Positions 8,546 to 16,896 of a stretch of 32,568 bases of DNA are shown here, piece after piece. This stretch comes from Spirochaetes bacterium ADurb.BinA120. Its GTDB lineage: Bacteria > Spirochaetota > UBA4802 > UBA5368. Each line of letters begins with the position of its first letter. Position 1 is the first letter of the stretch. The notes below the pieces were generated by a model. That model saw only the letters and a program-made list of their open reading frames with translations, was not told where the DNA came from and ran no database searches. Where the stretch lies: the NCBI GenBank assembly GCA_002069125.1, contig MVZN01000032.1, forward strand, positions 1 to 32,568. Reading direction: 5' to 3'. The translations under genes were made by a program, and so were the position numbers.

Positions 8546-9808
8546 ATGACTCTGCCGGATCCGGAAATCCTGCCGGGCCTCTGTGACCGTTACGGGATAC
8601 ATTTTATCGCTTTCGATGACAGCTTCGAACTACTTGGACCCGTTCCCGATCTGTCGAAGACGCTGGGAATCGATATCCCCGAGAGTGCGGGGCTTTTCGA
8701 AGTCTTTCCGGAACTGGTTGGCCGCGAGTCCGACCTGGAGAAAATACTCGACGGGACCGGTGAGCTGTCGATCACCCATATCCTCTCCGCGAATGGGGCG
8801 GCCTATTATGATCTCCTGGCGCTTCCACTCCCGAACAGGCCCCGATGCGCGCTTCTGGTGCTCCACGATGTGACCGGCGAACTCGAGGCCAGACGCCTTC
8901 TGCAACAGGCTGGACACGAGGTTTCGCTTCTCAGTGAAATGCTCCGGAGCAAGGACGACAACCTTAAGGCACTCAATGAGACTACGCTCCTCTATATCAA
9001 CAGGCTGCATGCCACAGAAGAATCACTGATGAAAAGCCGTGAGGAGTTGCGGCGAAGCAACGAACGGATGACCAGGGAGCTCCTGATGGCGGGAAAGGTG
9101 CAGCGCCAGCTTGTCGAATTCGATCCGCCCGGAGCGCCCTGGCTTCGCACGGCGCATACCTACCGCCCTCTCGAAGAGGTGGGCGGGGACTTTATGGCGC
9201 TCATTGAAATGGAAGACGGCGCCTTCGCCGTCTGTATAGGCGATGTAACGGGCCATGGAGTGGCCGCAGCGCTGTTCATCGCGCTGTTAAAATCAACCTT
9301 CAGGCAGGTCCTCCAGGATTACGGCGGCTCACCGGACGTGCTGCTCGAACGGCTCAATGACATGCTCATAGGAAATCTCAATGGCAATTTTGTCACGTGT
9401 ATATATGGGATACTTGCAAAGACGGAGCAGGGGGCGGAGTTCGTGTTCGCTTCCGGGGGACATCCGTCTCCGGTGGTGGTACGGGCCGGCGGATCGATCG
9501 ATTTTTTGCAGGCGGAAGGGACGATGCTGGGATTCAGGAGCCCTTTGAGGACCAGGGCCGTAACGGAGACACTGCTTCCCGGCGACAGGCTCTATCTTTA
9601 CACTGATGGCCTTCCCGAATCCGGCAATTCACAAGGCGGGATGATCGGATTCGACGAGGGCCTCGAGGAGATGTTCCAGTTTTCCAGGGCCGGTACTCTG
9701 GAGGAGACGCACGGGAGGATCATCGAATACTGCGACCGTTTTCGCGGCGAAGAGCCCTTGCATGACGATATAACCATCCTATCCTTCGAGATCGTCCGTA
9801 CTTCCTAG
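8546..9808 (+). CDS. PAS-like sensor with SpoIIE/PP2C protein phosphatase
   Basis: A cytoplasmic signalling protein of 420 residues. Residues 1-112 form a PAS-like sensor (FEVFPELVG at 51-59, LLVLHDVTGE near 103-112). About 113-185 are a coiled-coil linker, and 186-420 a PPM/SpoIIE serine/threonine phosphatase with the metal-binding aspartates in VGGDF (212-216) and GDVTGHG (232-238), then ASGGHPSP, YTDGLPES and HDDITIL. No membrane segment is present. It follows the GTPase by 51 bases, in which a 17-codon frame starting at 8496 overlaps this ATG by its stop (TCATGA), a possible coupling device. Likely substrates are anti-sigma-antagonist-type or other phosphoproteins; none lies nearby. Its sensor domain is duplicated in the convergent HD-GYP gene. 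Confidence 0.88.
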   Translation: MTLPDPEILPGLCDRYGIHFIAFDDSFELLGPVPDLSKTLGIDIPESAGLFEVFPELVGRESDLEKILDGTGELSITHILSANGAAYYDLLALPLPNRPRCALLVLHDVTGELEARRLLQQAGHEVSLLSEMLRSKDDNLKALNETTLLYINRLHATEESLMKSREELRRSNERMTRELLMAGKVQRQLVEFDPPGAPWLRTAHTYRPLEEVGGDFMALIEMEDGAFAVCIGDVTGHGVAAALFIALLKSTFRQVLQDYGGSPDVLLERLNDMLIGNLNGNFVTCIYGILAKTEQGAEFVFASGGHPSPVVVRAGGSIDFLQAEGTMLGFRSPLRTRAVTETLLPGDRLYLYTDGLPESGNSQGGMIGFDEGLEEMFQFSRAGTLEETHGRIIEYCDRFRGEEPLHDDITILSFEIVRTS

Positions 9809-10905
9809 GATTTCCATTTAAACCCCTTCTCCCTGAAAAGGCGGACGCATGTTTTCACCACGTCCGCGTCGTAGAGCAGCCCGGAGTTGGTTTCTATCTC
9901 GCTCAACGCGCTTTCTATGCTGGAGGAAAAACGGTATGGCCGGTAGGTTGCCATGGCCTCGACCACGTCCGCTACGGTAACGATCTTAGCTTCAAGCAGT
10001 ATCTCGTCCGCCTTCAGGCCGTCCGGGTATCCCGAGCCGTCGCATTTTTCGTGGTGCTGGAGGGTGATTGTAGCGACGGGCCAGGGGAACTCGATGTCCC
10101 TGAGAATCTCGAAGCCGACGCGCGAGTGCGTCTTGATGACGTTGAATTCGGCCTCGGTGAGGCTTAGTGGTTTGGTCAGGAATTCGCTCGGCACGTATAT
10201 CTTGCCGATGTCGTGCAGACGGCTGGCCACGCCGATTCCATCGATGATCTGTTCGGAAAGGCCGAGCTCCCGTCCGATGGCCTCGGCAAGCGTGCCCACG
10301 CGCTGCTGGTGTCCGACGGTATAGGGGTCCCGTTTTTCCATGGCGAACATGAGCGTATTTACGGTCTGGCTGAACAGCCGCTGCGAGAGTTCTATGCTCT
10401 CCTTTAGCTCGCGGGTACGGCTTTCAACCGCTTCCTCGAGCCCCCTGTTCAACTCGCGCAGCTCCTCCTGGCTTCTTGTAAGCTGGGCGTTTTTTTCGGA
10501 AAGGTGCTGCTGCAGCAGGTGTATCTCGTTTCGGCGCTGTTGGAGGGACTGGCGGATCAGGCACTCGCCTGTTACATCCTTTACCACCAGTGCCGCGGCG
10601 TCGGCCTCCCTTTCATCGTGGATAATGTATAGATCGAAAAAGACCTCCGAGGAGGGCGGACCGAAAAGGATCCGGTTAATACGCTTGATGGAGGTCTCGC
10701 GGCTGTTGCCGTCTATTATGGAGGTTATCTTCCTTTCGACTCCGACAAGCTCCGGGAAGACCTCGAATGCTTCTGCGGTACCGTGGTCGGCATCCAGGCC
10801 CAGAAATACCTGGAGCGAGGGCCCGTGGAAATGAATGGTGTAATCGCGGTCAATGCGCGCCTGGTGCAGGCCGAACCTGTACGCCAACAGCGAGTTGTCG
10901 ATCAT
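9805..10905 (-). CDS. PAS-like sensor with HD-GYP cyclic-di-GMP phosphodiesterase domain
   Basis: 366 residues from ATG 10905 (AAGGGG upstream); TTG 10908 would add one residue. Residues 1-113 are a PAS-like domain with FEVFPELVG at 48-56 and VVKDVTGE near 107-114, matching the sensor of the PP2C protein at 8546. A coiled coil (about 115-170) leads into an HD-GYP domain: HD at 231-232 in HDIGKI, then HHEKCDGSGYP at 284-294. HD-GYP enzymes cleave cyclic-di-GMP to pGpG or GMP; the metal-binding residues look intact, so activity is expected. The stop codon shares bases with the stop of the phosphatase gene (CCTAGG, 9804-9809), so no separate terminator fits between them. Confidence 0.9.
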   Translation of the reverse strand: MIDNSLLAYRFGLHQARIDRDYTIHFHGPSLQVFLGLDADHGTAEAFEVFPELVGVERKITSIIDGNSRETSIKRINRILFGPPSSEVFFDLYIIHDEREADAAALVVKDVTGECLIRQSLQQRRNEIHLLQQHLSEKNAQLTRSQEELRELNRGLEEAVESRTRELKESIELSQRLFSQTVNTLMFAMEKRDPYTVGHQQRVGTLAEAIGRELGLSEQIIDGIGVASRLHDIGKIYVPSEFLTKPLSLTEAEFNVIKTHSRVGFEILRDIEFPWPVATITLQHHEKCDGSGYPDGLKADEILLEAKIVTVADVVEAMATYRPYRFSSSIESALSEIETNSGLLYDADVVKTCVRLFREKGFKWKS

Positions 10906-11010
10906 CAATCAACCCCTTTATGGAAATCGTGGCCGGGCATAACCGCGCCCGATGAAAACATATTCAAAAGACCGCAAAATGGCAATAATAAATCGTTGAT
11001 GATAATTCGT

Positions 11011-11039
11011 TTGCCTGAATCAATGTGGTGTTCTATAAT
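11011..11039 (+). promoter_or_regulatory. Sigma70-type promoter of glgP
   Basis: TTGCCT (11011-11016), a 17-base spacer and a perfect TATAAT (11034-11039). The start would be near 11046, leaving a leader of under 20 bases that just includes the GGAGGGA Shine-Dalgarno at 11050-11056 before ATG 11063. Confidence 0.65.
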
Positions 11040-11062
11040 GAGCCAATTTGGAGGGAACGCCC

Positions 11063-13573
11063 ATGGCACCAAAAAAAAAGACAAACCCGAACCTCTCCCC
11101 GTCGACCAACGAGCTTAAGGGGACCGACGTCGAATCGCTTAAGGTCTCCTTTGTCAACCACCTGGAGTTCTCGCGCGGCAAGGATGAATACTCCGCCACG
11201 GAGCGGGACCTCTTCCACAGCCTGGCGCTTACGGTGCGCGACCGGCTGATTGAGCGCTGGATCGAGACACAGCAGACCTATTACGACCGCGACGTCAAGC
11301 GCGTCTATTACCTGTCCATGGAATACCTCATGGGGCGTGCCCTCGGCAACAGCCTCATCAACCTGGGGCTGTCGGACAATATGGGGCGCGCCCTGGAGGA
11401 GCTTGGGCATCCCATGGGCCCCCTAATGGACCTGGAGTGGGATGCCGGCCTTGGCAACGGCGGCCTGGGGCGCCTTGCCGCCTGCTTTATGGACTCGCTG
11501 GCCACCCTCGAGATTCCGGCGGTCGGGTACGGCATCCGTTATGATTACGGCATATTCTTCCAGCGCATCATCGACGGTTATCAGGTCGAAACCCCGGACA
11601 ACTGGCTGCGCTTCGGCAATCCCTGGGAGTTCCCTCGCCCGGAATTCCTCTATCCGGTGAAGTTTTACGGCAGGGTCCACCAATACCACGACGAGGCAGG
11701 CCGCTTCCGCGCCGACTGGACCGACACCGAGGTTCTCCTTGCAATGGCCTACGACACCCCTGTCCCGGGGTTCCAAAACAATACCGTCAACAACCTGCGC
11801 CTGTGGTCCGCCAAATCCACGCGCGAGTTCGACCTTGGCTATTTCAACGACGGCGACTACGAGAGGGCCGTTTCCGAAAAGGCCCAGTCGGAGACCATCT
11901 CCAAGGTGCTGTATCCGAACGACAACATCTTCGAGGGAAAGGAGCTCCGCCTCAAGCAGGAATACTTTTTCGTCTCCGCCACGCTGCAGGACATCATGCG
12001 CCGATACCGGAAGACTCACGACGGTTTCGCCGAGTTTCCCCGGAAGGTGGCCATCCAGCTCAACGACACGCACCCGGCAATCGCCATACCCGAGCTCATG
12101 CGTATTCTCATCGACCGCGAACGCCTGCAGTGGGACGAGGCGTGGGAGATCTGCCTGGGCACCTTCGGCTACACCAATCATACGGTGCTTCCCGAGGCCC
12201 TGGAAAAATGGCCCGTGGCGCTCATGGAACGCGTACTGCCGCGCCATCTTCAGATCATCTACGAAATCAACCGCCGCTTCCTGGAGCGCGTAAGCATCGC
12301 CTTTCCCGGGGACGGCGGAAAGCTCTCGCGCATGTCCATCATCGAGGAGGGGCCGGAAAAGCGCGTGCGCATGGCCAACCTGGCCATAGCCGGAAGCCGC
12401 TCCGTGAACGGCGTTGCCGCGCTCCACACCGAGATCATCAAGGCGACCCTCTTTCGCGATTTCCACGAGCTGTGGCCAGAGCGCTTCAACAACAAGACGA
12501 ACGGCATAACCCAGCGCCGATGGCTTATGCATTGCAATCCGGCGCTCGCCTCGCTCATAAGCTCGCGTATCGGCGGCGCCTGGACCAAGGACCTGGACCG
12601 CCTGCGCGATCTCGAGCCTTTAGCGAACGACGCTCCTTTCCGCGAGGAGTGGATGGCGGTAAAGCGCGCCAACAAGGAGGCCCTGGCGCGCTTCATGGAA
12701 GAGCAGTGCGACGTGACGGCAAGCCCGGAATCTATTTTCGACTGCCAGGTCAAACGCATACACGAGTACAAGCGGCAATTGCTTAACGCGCTGCACGCGG
12801 TCACCCTCTACAACCGCGCCCGCGCCGGGCGCTTGTCCGGAGGGGCGCCGAGGACCGTTATCTTTTCCGGAAAGGCCGCGCCGGGATATTATACGGCCAA
12901 GCTCATCATCAAGCTCATAAGCTCAATCGCGCGGGTGGTAAACTCGGACAAGGCGACGCGCGAGGCGCTCCGGGTGGTATTCATCCCCAATTACTCGGTC
13001 ACCGTGGCCGAGAGGCTCATTCCCGCGGCCGACCTCTCCGAGCAGATATCGACCGCGGGCACGGAGGCCTCGGGCACGGGCAACATGAAATTCGCCCTTA
13101 ACGGGGCACTCACCATAGGAACGCTCGACGGGGCCAATGTCGAGATCGCCGAGGAGGTCGGTGAGGACAACATCTTCATCTTCGGCCTCAGGTCGAACCA
13201 GGTGGACGAGCTACGGGCCTCCGGTTACCGGCCCCGCGACTGGTACGAGCGCGACCAGGAGCTCAGAGAGGCCATCGACCTCATAGCCGGAGGCTATTTC
13301 AGCCCATCCGAACCCGCGCTCTTCAAGCCGATCGTCGATTCCCTCATGGACCGGGACTTTTACCTTCTCTTTGCCGATTATGCGGACTACGTGCGCTGCC
13401 AGGAGGAGGTTGCCGCGGCATATTCCGACAGGGAGCGCTGGGCGCGCATGTCCATACTGAACGTGGCGCGCATCGGCAAATTTTCGAGCGATCGCACCAT
13501 CGCCGAATACTGCCGCGATATCTGGGGGGCGGTCCCGGCGCCGATCGAGCTTGGAAGGAAAAAACGCGCCTGA
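11063..13573 (+). CDS. glgP: Glycogen/maltodextrin phosphorylase
   Basis: Releases glucose 1-phosphate from alpha-1,4-glucans with phosphate, using pyridoxal phosphate (GT35 family, cytoplasmic). The 836 residues are near the usual bacterial length of 800-840. The PLP-site signature EASGTGNMKFALNG is intact, with the Schiff-base lysine near residue 676. Also present are the N-terminal YYLSMEYLMGRAL and GNGGLGRLAACFMDS, and NDTHPAIAIPELMR. ATG 11063 is chosen for GGAGGGA at 6-base spacing; an upstream in-frame TTG at 11048 lies before that site. No other glycogen genes flank it. It has its own promoter and terminator and appears monocistronic. Glycogen versus maltodextrin preference cannot be read from the sequence. 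Confidence 0.96.
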   Translation: MAPKKKTNPNLSPSTNELKGTDVESLKVSFVNHLEFSRGKDEYSATERDLFHSLALTVRDRLIERWIETQQTYYDRDVKRVYYLSMEYLMGRALGNSLINLGLSDNMGRALEELGHPMGPLMDLEWDAGLGNGGLGRLAACFMDSLATLEIPAVGYGIRYDYGIFFQRIIDGYQVETPDNWLRFGNPWEFPRPEFLYPVKFYGRVHQYHDEAGRFRADWTDTEVLLAMAYDTPVPGFQNNTVNNLRLWSAKSTREFDLGYFNDGDYERAVSEKAQSETISKVLYPNDNIFEGKELRLKQEYFFVSATLQDIMRRYRKTHDGFAEFPRKVAIQLNDTHPAIAIPELMRILIDRERLQWDEAWEICLGTFGYTNHTVLPEALEKWPVALMERVLPRHLQIIYEINRRFLERVSIAFPGDGGKLSRMSIIEEGPEKRVRMANLAIAGSRSVNGVAALHTEIIKATLFRDFHELWPERFNNKTNGITQRRWLMHCNPALASLISSRIGGAWTKDLDRLRDLEPLANDAPFREEWMAVKRANKEALARFMEEQCDVTASPESIFDCQVKRIHEYKRQLLNALHAVTLYNRARAGRLSGGAPRTVIFSGKAAPGYYTAKLIIKLISSIARVVNSDKATREALRVVFIPNYSVTVAERLIPAADLSEQISTAGTEASGTGNMKFALNGALTIGTLDGANVEIAEEVGEDNIFIFGLRSNQVDELRASGYRPRDWYERDQELREAIDLIAGGYFSPSEPALFKPIVDSLMDRDFYLLFADYADYVRCQEEVAAAYSDRERWARMSILNVARIGKFSSDRTIAEYCRDIWGAVPAPIELGRKKRA

Positions 13574-13692
13574 GGAGCGCGAGCCTCGGAAATCCGCGTT
13601 TTCCGTCGCGCCGAATCACTCCCACGGGGAGCGGTGCGTGTCCGCCCAGGATGGAAAAATCCCGGAAATGGGTATATATATCGTATAACCAT

Positions 13693-13719
13693 ACCGGCCC
13701 ATGCGGCCGGTTGTTTTTT
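13693..13719 (+). terminator. Rho-independent terminator of glgP
   Basis: ACCGGCC (13693-13699) pairs with GGCCGGT (13705-13711) around a five-base loop, followed by a T-rich tail to 13719. It lies 120 bases after the glgP stop in a 384-base gap whose remaining sequence holds only the weaker hairpin listed next and the leader of the H1-like gene. Confidence 0.75.
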
Positions 13720-13823
13720 CGGCAAAAATTGGATTATGTCTCATTTATTGCTTGCAATTTTAAGATAAATGTGCCAAAGGTATAGTATGTTATCCGATAC
13801 TGTTGTGAGTTTCACCGGAATGC

Positions 13824-13844
13824 GCCCGTGCGCGGGTTTTTTTT
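13824..13844 (+). terminator. Weak terminator-like hairpin
   Basis: CCCG (13825-13828) pairs with CGGG (13833-13836) around TGCG, followed by eight T. The stem is short, but the T-run is typical. It could be a second terminator or an attenuator ahead of the H1-like gene. Confidence 0.35.
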
Positions 13845-13957
13845 CGAATTATTTTCCTTTTTGTGAAAATAATCGTAAAAAAAACACGAAAAGGAACGAA
13901 AACAATAGTAGGCGCGCGTACGCACATTCCTAAAATTTAATATAGAGGTGAGCTACA

Positions 13958-14167
13958 ATGCCCAGGTGTGCAACCCCCAAGAAGGCGACCGCGGCGAAGA
14001 AGCCGGCGGCCAAGAAGGCGACCGCCGCAAAGAAGACGACTGCGGCGAAGAAGACCACGGCCAAGAAGGCGACCGCCGCAAAGAAGACGACCGCGGCCAA
14101 GAAGACCACGGCCAAGAAGACCACGGCGGCAAAGAAGCCGGCCGCAAAAAAGACCGCTGTAAAGTAA
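13958..14167 (+). CDS. Histone H1-like Lys/Ala-rich DNA-binding protein
   Basis: A 69-residue protein made almost only of Lys, Ala and Thr. After MPRCATPK it consists of units such as ATAAKK, TTAAKK, TTAKK and PAAKK, closely resembling the C-terminal tail of eukaryotic H1 and bacterial Hc1/AlgP-type proteins. It should bind DNA without base specificity and help compact the nucleoid. No folded domain is present. ATG 13958 has AGAGGTGA (13945-13952) at good spacing, and a strong terminator follows the stop, so it is a single-gene unit. At DNA level the repeats are near-identical GCC/AAG-rich blocks, liable to length change by slippage. The frame is believable because of the start, terminator and codon regularity. 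Confidence 0.88.
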   Translation: MPRCATPKKATAAKKPAAKKATAAKKTTAAKKTTAKKATAAKKTTAAKKTTAKKTTAAKKPAAKKTAVK

Positions 14168-14194
14168 GCGATCTTCCCGACGAAGACGAACATG

Positions 14195-14220
14195 AAAGGC
14201 GGGGAGTCCCCGCCTTTTTT
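14195..14220 (+). terminator. Strong rho-independent terminator of the H1-like gene
   Basis: AAAGGCGGGG (14195-14204) pairs perfectly with CCCCGCCTTT (14208-14217) around a three-base loop, ending in six T. It starts 27 bases after the H1-like stop. Confidence 0.9.
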
Positions 14221-14358
14221 CTTATCTTAAAAAGACAACTATCGCGGCTCGTTTTAATATATAAATCTCGGTTCCAATCTCTGATCAATTTGCCGAATAG
14301 ACCGGGTCGTACCTATCCTGAGTCCGGCTGGCCAAAACGGCGGCGCTCGTCAACCGGT

Positions 14359-15198
14359 TTACCCGAGCCGGTCGAGCCCAAAGGTCTTCGATAATATTCG
14401 GTCAACGACGCTTGTCGGGAGCAGCCATTTTACAAGAGGGAGCTTTACCGATTCCTTGCCTATGCGTATTATCGCCGGCGGTTTTTTCGCCAGTATCTTT
14501 TTAACCATTTTTCGCGCGAAGAGATCGGCGTCGGTCGGATTGCGCTGTGAATATTCGGCGCGGCCCTCGACAAATTGCGCGATCGGCTGGTAGTGCGATT
14601 GTTTGCCCTTTCGGCCCTCCAGTATGGTGGCGGCGGCCTTTCCGAAATTGGAGCGGATGGCCCCCGGCTGGGCGGTGATTACGCGAACGCCGAATGGGGC
14701 CAGCTCAACGCGCAGTATGTCCGAAAGGGCGTTTAGCGCGGCCTTCGACGCGCTGTAGGCGCCCGCGAATGTTGAGGGAAGCACCCCGGATACGCTGCCT
14801 ATGTTGACAATCATGCCCGAGCGCCGCTCGATCATTCCCTCGGCAAGGGCCTGGGTTAGGGAGAATGATCCGAATACGTTCGTCTCGAATTGCCTGCGAA
14901 GCTCGTCGAGCGATATCTCGATTAGCGGCCCCATAAGCCCGTAACCGGCGTTGTTGACCAGAATGTCGACCTGTTTGCCCCGGCGCTCGAGCTCCTTAAC
15001 GCACTCCTGGATGGAATTCGGATCGGTGATGTCGAGCCTCATTTTAAGGAGCTTTTCGGTTCGTATATCGCCTATAGCCTCGGGCTTTCGCGCCGTGGCT
15101 ACGATTTCGCACCCCGCGTTCGCGAATGCGCGGGCGAGCGCAAGGCCGATGCCGGACGAGCAGCCCGTGATGAGTACAACTGGTATGCGTTCTTTCAT
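14359..15198 (-). CDS. Short-chain dehydrogenase/reductase (classical SDR)
   Basis: A soluble NAD(P)-dependent oxidoreductase of 279 residues. The cofactor motif TGCSSGIG is at 11-18, NNAG at 82-85, and the catalytic Ser135, Tyr148 and Lys152 (AYSASK) are all present. ARKP after the second strand, with an Arg near the position that selects the cofactor, mildly favours NADPH. The sequence resembles the large group of uncharacterised SDRs often named after retinol or sterol dehydrogenases; the substrate cannot be told. AAGG precedes the ATG. The MFS gene ends 194 bases upstream on the same strand, so co-transcription is possible but unsupported by tight spacing. Confidence 0.92.
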   Translation of the reverse strand: MKERIPVVLITGCSSGIGLALARAFANAGCEIVATARKPEAIGDIRTEKLLKMRLDITDPNSIQECVKELERRGKQVDILVNNAGYGLMGPLIEISLDELRRQFETNVFGSFSLTQALAEGMIERRSGMIVNIGSVSGVLPSTFAGAYSASKAALNALSDILRVELAPFGVRVITAQPGAIRSNFGKAAATILEGRKGKQSHYQPIAQFVEGRAEYSQRNPTDADLFARKMVKKILAKKPPAIIRIGKESVKLPLVKWLLPTSVVDRILSKTFGLDRLG

Positions 15199-15392
15199 AT
15201 AATTGCCTTTCCTGTCGGTGTATTGTGACGAAACCGCTACCGGCCCGGGCTCGAGAGCCTCGGCCGGTCAAGCGCTCGACACTAACAATACAGGGCATTT
15301 AAACGTAAAAATCAATAGATTAATTTTCGTTTTCGCCGTGAGGGCTTAAATACAATCAAGCCGCGGGTTTCAATATCTCCCGGCCGATCCCT

Positions 15393-16697
15393 TCAATCCA
15401 TCATCTCCCGCGCGCGTTTCTCCATGAGGCTCCTGAGTGCGTTGCGGTCCGAGCCGATGTGCCGGGCCACCATGAAGAAAAGCAGCCCGCACGGCACCCA
15501 CCAAAGCACGGCGAAGTTCATCATGAACAGGTGTCCCATGGGCACGAGAAGCCCCCCGATGGCGGGCCCCATTCCCTGGCCGAGGTTGTCCGTAATGTTG
15601 AAAACCGAGAAGACGGTGCCCCGGTGCTCCGGCCTGTTTACGTTCATGAGTATGGCCTTTACGTTGGCCGCCGCCACGGAAACCAGGGCTCCTGCGAAGA
15701 AGCCCATCAGCATATACGCCGTCATGTTGGACAGGTCCATGTTGATGAGAAGCATGGCGGGGATGATTCCGGCGAGCACCCCCGCTCCGCACATGGCCGG
15801 CATATATGAAGGTTTCTTTTTATACAGCCATTCGCCGAGGTAGGCGAACGCAACGCTTCCAACGGTCGAGCCTGCTCCCAGCACGAGAAAAATTGTGGTT
15901 GCGGTCTCCTTCGAAACCCCCCGGTATTCCTGGAAGAAGGTGATCATCCAGTAGGTCAGGATGCCCCAGGGGACGGTTCCGGGCAGGCCCTGGAGAAAGG
16001 TGTAAATGTTCGTTTTATTGGAGAAGATGATCCTGAAATCACGGGGATGTATCACCTGCCGGTAGGCGAGCCCCTTCTGTATGAGGTCCTCGAGCGCCTC
16101 CTCCGTGCGGCCGCGCTCCGGCTCGCGCGCGTACATGGCGAAGAAGATGGCGATTGGAATATTGGGTGCGCCGACCAATATGAACGAAAGCCTCCAGCCG
16201 AAGTCGTTAGTGAGGTATCCCGCGACGCTCACGCCGAGCACGGCGCCGATGGACCATGCCAGCGTAATCCAGGCGGAGGCGGTCGCGCGGTGCTCTTCCC
16301 TGAAAAAGTCGGCGAGGATGGAATAGGTCACGGGATAGACCCCGCCCAGGCCTATACCCGAGAGCACTCGGAGCGCCGCGAACGAACCGATTGTCTGGGT
16401 AAAAAAGGGTATGCCCGTCATGAGGCAGGGGACCTCTCCGAGCAGGATGACGATGACCAGAAGCGATTTGCGGGCGGCCTTGTCCGCGATGTAGCCGAAG
16501 ATTATGCTCATCGCCGCGCCGATTAGGATGAAGGCCGAGCCTATGAGCCCGAGAAGGGTTTCGCTTACCGCATACTCCTTCGAAAGCTCGGGCAGGATGG
16601 CCGACATGATCATCTGGTCGGCGAAAAGGAGAGTCGTCATGACGAACAGGAGGCCGAGGGTGGTGATGTCCCTGGCGCTCATCCGCGGTTTTCGCAT
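15393..16697 (-). CDS. Major facilitator superfamily transporter
   Basis: An inner-membrane carrier with about 12 TM helices. The family's loop 2-3 motif is seen as GYIADKAARKSLL, close to the G-x-x-x-D-x-x-x-R-R/K pattern, and a repeat-like second half begins near the FFQEYRGVSKETATT region. It is likely a proton-coupled exporter or a metabolite carrier of the spinster or sugar-phosphate type; the substrate is unknown. ATG 16697 (434 residues) is chosen because GGGAGG (complement of 16703-16708) lies five bases away. A longer in-frame start at 16808 would add 37 polar residues lacking a Shine-Dalgarno and would run into the palindrome upstream. A possible TetR-type operator lies about 95 bases upstream. 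Confidence 0.9.
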   Translation of the reverse strand: MRKPRMSARDITTLGLLFVMTTLLFADQMIMSAILPELSKEYAVSETLLGLIGSAFILIGAAMSIIFGYIADKAARKSLLVIVILLGEVPCLMTGIPFFTQTIGSFAALRVLSGIGLGGVYPVTYSILADFFREEHRATASAWITLAWSIGAVLGVSVAGYLTNDFGWRLSFILVGAPNIPIAIFFAMYAREPERGRTEEALEDLIQKGLAYRQVIHPRDFRIIFSNKTNIYTFLQGLPGTVPWGILTYWMITFFQEYRGVSKETATTIFLVLGAGSTVGSVAFAYLGEWLYKKKPSYMPAMCGAGVLAGIIPAMLLINMDLSNMTAYMLMGFFAGALVSVAAANVKAILMNVNRPEHRGTVFSVFNITDNLGQGMGPAIGGLLVPMGHLFMMNFAVLWWVPCGLLFFMVARHIGSDRNALRSLMEKRAREMMD

Positions 16698-16789
16698 ATA
16701 TTCCTCCCGTAAAATGCCCGGAGTGTCCGCCGTGGGTCCGCGGGCCGCGGATATGGTGAGGCATGAAGAATCTTTTTTCAAGGAAAAAA

Positions 16790-16803
16790 TGAGCGCTCGC
16801 TCA
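16790..16803. promoter_or_regulatory. Palindromic operator candidate upstream of the MFS gene
   Basis: TGAGCGCTCGCTCA consists of TGAGCG and CGCTCA around a two-base centre, the form of many TetR-family operators. A 12/14 match lies at 27941-27954 ahead of the DUF1189 gene. No TetR gene is present in the window. Confidence 0.4.
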
Positions 16804-16847
16804 GTCACCGCGCCGGCGATCGGCCATTCAGCGCCGCGGGCAGGCGT

Positions 16848-16880
16848 AAAAAAAGCCCTCTCTTTCGAGAGGGCTTTTTT
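16848..16880 (-). terminator. Terminator after the TMEM43-like gene
   Basis: GCCCTCTC (16855-16862) pairs with GAGAGGGC (16867-16874), flanked by seven A on the left and six T on the right, so it can work in both directions. On the minus strand it starts 17 bases after the stop of the TMEM43-like gene and separates it from the MFS gene. Confidence 0.88.
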
Positions 16881-16896
16881 GGGGCGGGACGCGCGG

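Noticed and set aside
11423-12532. 369-codon minus-strand frame inside glgP
   Set aside because: glgP is certain on the plus strand; this is a codon-bias shadow.
14010-14162. CRISPR or tandem-repeat array suggested by the repeats in the H1-like gene
   Set aside because: The repeats are short, in frame, without spacers, and encode Lys/Ala blocks.
16698-16808. Longer MFS start at 16808
   Set aside because: The added 37 residues are polar, lack a ribosome site and run toward the palindromic operator; ATG 16697 has an excellent one.
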